Below are positions 60,551-64,000 of a stretch of 64,000 nt of DNA, piece after piece (position 1 is the first letter of the stretch; each line of letters opens with the position of its first letter). A program made the translations under genes and the position numbers. This DNA is from Tillus elongatus (taxonomy: Eukaryota > Arthropoda > Insecta > Coleoptera > Cleridae), in assembly GCA_964006375.1 (NCBI GenBank), contig OZ023270.1, forward strand, positions 58,968,288-59,032,287, in the 5' to 3' direction. Under the pieces are notes generated by a model. It saw only the letters and a program-made list of their open reading frames with translations, ran no database searches and was not told the origin of the DNA.

Positions 60551-63168
60551 GAGATAGGGAGACGGTCAAATTAGCAATGTTTTGTAGAATTTTATGCTCG
60601 TTCCAAACATGACTTGTATTTTGCCTTGCCTCTTTTGATTTTCGGGTTATTTTGAAAAAACCAAAATTTGTAGATTTATTTTTTCTTCAGTATCTAAGTA
60701 GGCGTTGATCTGACATGTCTAAGACTTGCACATTATCATGACACTTTTTACAGAGTAATATTTTTGTGATATTCTCAACTTTGGATTATCATTTGTTTTT
60801 GAACTACAGGTATCAACGTTTGTTTTTATTATGGCAGCCATATTCTATTGTTTGCTCATGTGCTAGCCTGTGAAAAGAGCTTTCCAATGATGTACAATAT
60901 GCTTGCAATTGAACTGACAATTTTGTAAAAAACTGTTTTGAGGAGAGTAGGCTATGAAATCCAATATCAGAAAACAAATGACAAAAAACAGTTTTCAAAA
61001 AGCAGTAGGCCCTGGAGTCTAACAATAGACTTCTACTTTTAACATAATTTTTCGTAATGATTCACGATAAATAAATATTGTGATTTAATTTATAATACTT
61101 AATTAGGTAATAATGCTAGATAATAACAAATAGAAACTCAAACTCCACAAAACAACAACATTAGAAACGGAACTCAACAAATAATAAAATAGAAACTTAA
61201 AAATACACTAAATAGAAAATTGTTCGATATCGCCACCGTTTTGTTCAATGCACTTTATACACCTTTTTGAAACATGCCTGCAAACTCTGGTGAGGGTGTT
61301 TTGGTTAAGATGATTTATAGTTTTCGTGATTATGTTCCGTAATTCATTGATATTTTGTGGTGGATCGAACTTATACACATTATTCTCCAGAGTACCCTAA
61401 AAATAAAAATCAACGAACCGGCCCATTGTTACAAATGACCCGATTATTAAAATTTTGATACAAAAATTCTTTGACGATCCTAGCATTGTGAGCTGGACAA
61501 CCGTCTTGTTGGTACCACATCTCGTCTAAATTATCATGAACTCTTGTAATTGTTGGTAAGATATCATTTCTCAATAGATTAAGATACCTTTCCCCAGTTA
61601 AATAATTTTCAAAAAAAGAACGGACCAACAATGAAGTTACCTGACATTTTTTAAAATGAACTGTCTAATCCACAAAGAAAAATAACAGTTTTTTACCTAA
61701 TAAGCCGCACCAAACATTAATACCAAATCTGTCTTGCAATCGTCTTTCTTCCTTTAGATGGGGATTTTCATTTGCCCAATAATGCCTGTTATGGCGATTA
61801 TACACACCACAATTTGTAAATCTGGATTCATCAGTCCATATTATTTTCAAATGAAAATTTTCATCTTGCTGACATTGTCCTTTATACCATCTGCAGCATT
61901 GAAGTCGCTTAGGGTAATCGTCAACATTTAAGCCTTGTACGATTGTAGGTTTGTATAGATGGTAATGACTTTGTTTTAATACACGGTGCACCATACTTTT
62001 TGGAACGTCAATTTGTTCACCATAAAACCGAACAGATTGCGGAGGGTTTCGGTTGAAACCTGTAAGACGGCATTATTTCTTTCTTCATTTCTAGGCATTG
62101 GTAGTTTCTTTGCGTGGAAGCTACCGTCGTTCAATAGATTTGTTACTATCCTGCGAAATGTTTGGTTGTCGTCTTTCTGGGTAGTTGTTTTGATATGAAT
62201 TTGCAGCTGCCTCAGTATTTCAGATAAAACGAATATAACATTCCAACATGTCAAAATATTCTTCATTACTGAACATATTGTTGAATAATATTTAAAATAA
62301 ACAGGAAACAAACTATTTAGTACAAAATTTTAAGCAACCTATTAACTACACCTCAAATTGTTCAGATAGTTAGGAATGACAGTATTCTTAATTGTCGCGA
62401 TAGTGTTATATCCATAGATACATTTCTTCTGTTGTTTTTCAGTTGACTTACGTTTAAAAATCAAACAATTTTCAAAGGCGTCTTCGTAAATCATTAATCT
62501 GCTTTTTAGTGAGTTCTGTTAGTAAATTTAGTTATTTATTAGGTTTACCTATTTAGTTAAATTATAACAATTTTTTAGGATAATGTTGTAATGTAAAATA
62601 TCATTTGTAATAATGGGCCGATTCATTGGTGTGCTCAAAGTTCCTATTTTTTTTATATCGTGAATCATTACGGAAAATTAAGGTAAAAGTAGAAGTCTAT
62701 TGTTAGACTTCATGGCCTACTGCTTTTTGAACACTTTTTTTTCTGGTATTGGATTTCATAGCCTACTATCCTCAAAACGGGTTTCCTCAAAATTGTCAGT
62801 GCAGTTACAAGATTTCTCAAGCATGTTGTACATTATTGGAATGCTCTTTTCACAGGCTATCACATGAGCAAAAAATCCAATATGGCTGCCATAATAAAAA
62901 CAAACGTTGATACCTGTAGTTCAAAAACGAATGACAATCCAAAGTTTAGAATAGCACAAAAAGATGACTCTGTAAAAAGTGTCCTGATAATGTGCAAGTC
63001 TTAGACATGCCAGATCAATGCCTACTTAGATATTGAAGAAAAAAGAAATCGACAAATTTTGTTTTTTTTTCCAAAATAACTCGAAAACAAAAAGAGGCAG
63101 GGCAAGTTACATTTGGAACGAGCATGAAATTCTACAAAACATTGCTAATTTAACCCTCTCCCTATCTG
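60551..63168. mobile_element. Mariner-like element with ~550-bp inverted repeats
   Basis: Left end GAGATAGGGAGACGGTCAAA at 60551, right end (reverse complement) CAGATAGGGAGAGGGTTAAA at 63168, with TA immediately outside both (60549-60550; 63169-63170). The arms extend to about 61070 and from about 62640 and share AATTAGCAATGTTTTGTAGA, AACGTTTGTTTTTATTATGG and GTAGAAGTCTATTGTTAGAC-type sequence. A minus-strand transposase relic lies between. Total 2.6 kb, built like the element at 12393-15310. Confidence 0.88.
61230..62276 (-). pseudogene. Mariner-like transposase with deletion before the third Asp
   Basis: ATG 62276: MFSNEEYFDMLECYIRF then a stop, with several frameshifts up to about 62030. 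Then VPKSMVHRVLKQSHYHLYKP (helix-turn-helix), LNVDDYPKRLQCCRWY, first Asp in IIWTDESRFTNCGVYNRHNR, WCGLLGKK, second Asp in MWYQQDGCPAHNARIVKEFL, and NNGPVR. The next segment expected is WPARSPDLTPLDF; here only V-DFYF remains, then GTLENNVYKFDPPQNINELR. About 30 nt around SPDLTPL are thus deleted, though a DF remnant is present. The C-terminus (VCRHVSKRCIKCIEQNGGDI) is recognisable. Same transposase type as at 13397-14527, dead. Confidence 0.82.
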
Positions 63169-63329
63169 TATATATCACAAATAAGTTAAAATAGTGTTTC
63201 AAATTGAATCATAACTTACACATAGCTGTGATAATTTATTCTCTTCAGCAAGACATTCTCATCGAATGAATCTAGGGCCCATGACTTGACCATACAGAAA
63301 ATATTTGTATTCCTGCACCCACACATTTT

Positions 63330-64000
63330 TGAAACGTTATATTACTTGAGTTTTATTGAAAAAATGTCAATTTTCACCAAATCACCTCTTATTTATCCCC
63401 CACCCCCTGAAGTGATCTTACCTAAAAACAATTCCAAGCGTTTCTTTGTCGGATGCTAACTGGACACCAAATTTGAAGATGATATCTCAATTCGTTCGTA
63501 AGTTATTGCGCATATTAACAGAAAGACGTACTTGCCGACAGGCTGACACACAAAAAAAATTCGTTGCAGAATCAAGTTTTCTTGACACTTTGACGCCATT
63601 TTAGCAAAAAAAAATATTTCGAAATTTTCGTCAACAATATTCCACCCCCACACATTCAACCCCCAATTTAATTTCCGCATAGAGTACCAGATGTTTGATG
63701 AAATTAAAATTTTTCTAATAAACAAACCCCAAAACGTAATATTATTCGAGCTTTATCGGAAAAAAACTCAATTTTCACCAAATCCCCTACCTCCTAAAGT
63801 GAGTTTACCAAAAACAATCTGAACCGTTCGTTTGACGAGTGCTAACTGTATACCAAATTTGAAGACGATATTTCAATTCGTTTTAAAGTTATCGTGGCTA
63901 CAAACAGACAGACATACAGACCGACAGACAAAAAAAATTGGTTCCCAAATCATGTTTCTATATGTTTTGATAATTTTTACGACATTTAAGCGAAAAATGT
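63330..64000. repeat. Degenerate tandem repeat, ~390-bp period, running off the window
   Basis: TCAATTTTCACCAAATC at about 63367 and 63768, ACCAAATTTGAAGAYGATAT at about 63465 and 63852, followed each time by TCAATTCGTT and a CAGACAGACA-type stretch. The second unit is incomplete at the window end. Confidence 0.7.

Overview
This window is AT-rich, intron-containing animal DNA, almost certainly from an arthropod and most likely an insect. It carries jockey-like, I-like and CR1/L2-like LINEs, Tc1/mariner elements with a DD41D-type catalytic spacing, a tRNA-derived SINE, and a short-chain dehydrogenase of the type insects use as farnesol dehydrogenase or DHRS11. The order cannot be fixed from the sequence; a beetle would fit. 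About 20 long (TA)n tracts are scattered through it. I see one probable host gene and one tRNA-like gene. Nearly everything else is mobile DNA, mostly broken and often nested.

Layout. 0-5.4 kb: relics of three RNase H/RT-type LINEs on the minus strand, one with a 13-bp target duplication. 5.5-9.8 kb: a tandem duplication of a 1.8-kb unit whose end encodes a THAP zinc-finger exon, followed by an opposite-strand exon resembling the start of YqaJ-type proteins. 10.4-11.9 kb: a GC-rich degenerate satellite and a full-length SINE. 12.4-15.3 kb: a mariner-like element with about 650-bp inverted repeats and one stop codon in its transposase. 15.4-17.8 kb: an LTR with a tRNA-Leu-type primer site, then a LINE endonuclease relic. 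18.6 kb: a glycine-type tRNA body with an isoleucine anticodon. 19.2-26.1 kb: several copies of a (TA)n-cored repeat family and a 5'-truncated LINE. 27.9-35.2 kb: a jockey-like LINE whose ORF2 is split by a second LINE; the inner reading frame is intact and the outer frames are open apart from the insertion. 35.6-39.5 kb: a fold-back element, a broken Tc1 transposase and another transposase fragment. 40-43.5 kb: an RNase H-type LINE relic, an 85-bp micro-MITE, and a 1.49-kb inverted-repeat element carrying a cysteine-rich protein segment.

43.8-54.1 kb: two exons of the SDR gene, separated by a 9.8-kb intron filled with mobile elements (an inverted pair of (TA)n-cored repeats, an I-like LINE relic and a deleted mariner). 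54.6-60.4 kb: an inverted paralogous segment pair in which one arm took in a fold-back element and a SINE while the other arm keeps both empty sites; a solo LTR with a heat-shock-element-like motif lies between them. 60.6-63.2 kb: a third mariner-like element with about 550-bp inverted repeats and a broken transposase. The end of the window is a degenerate tandem repeat.

The genes do not form a pathway. The window is best read as the 5' half of one SDR gene and its flanks, shaped by repeated insertion. Relative ages can be read from the nesting: the inner LINE at 30-33 kb is young, whereas most other copies carry several stops.
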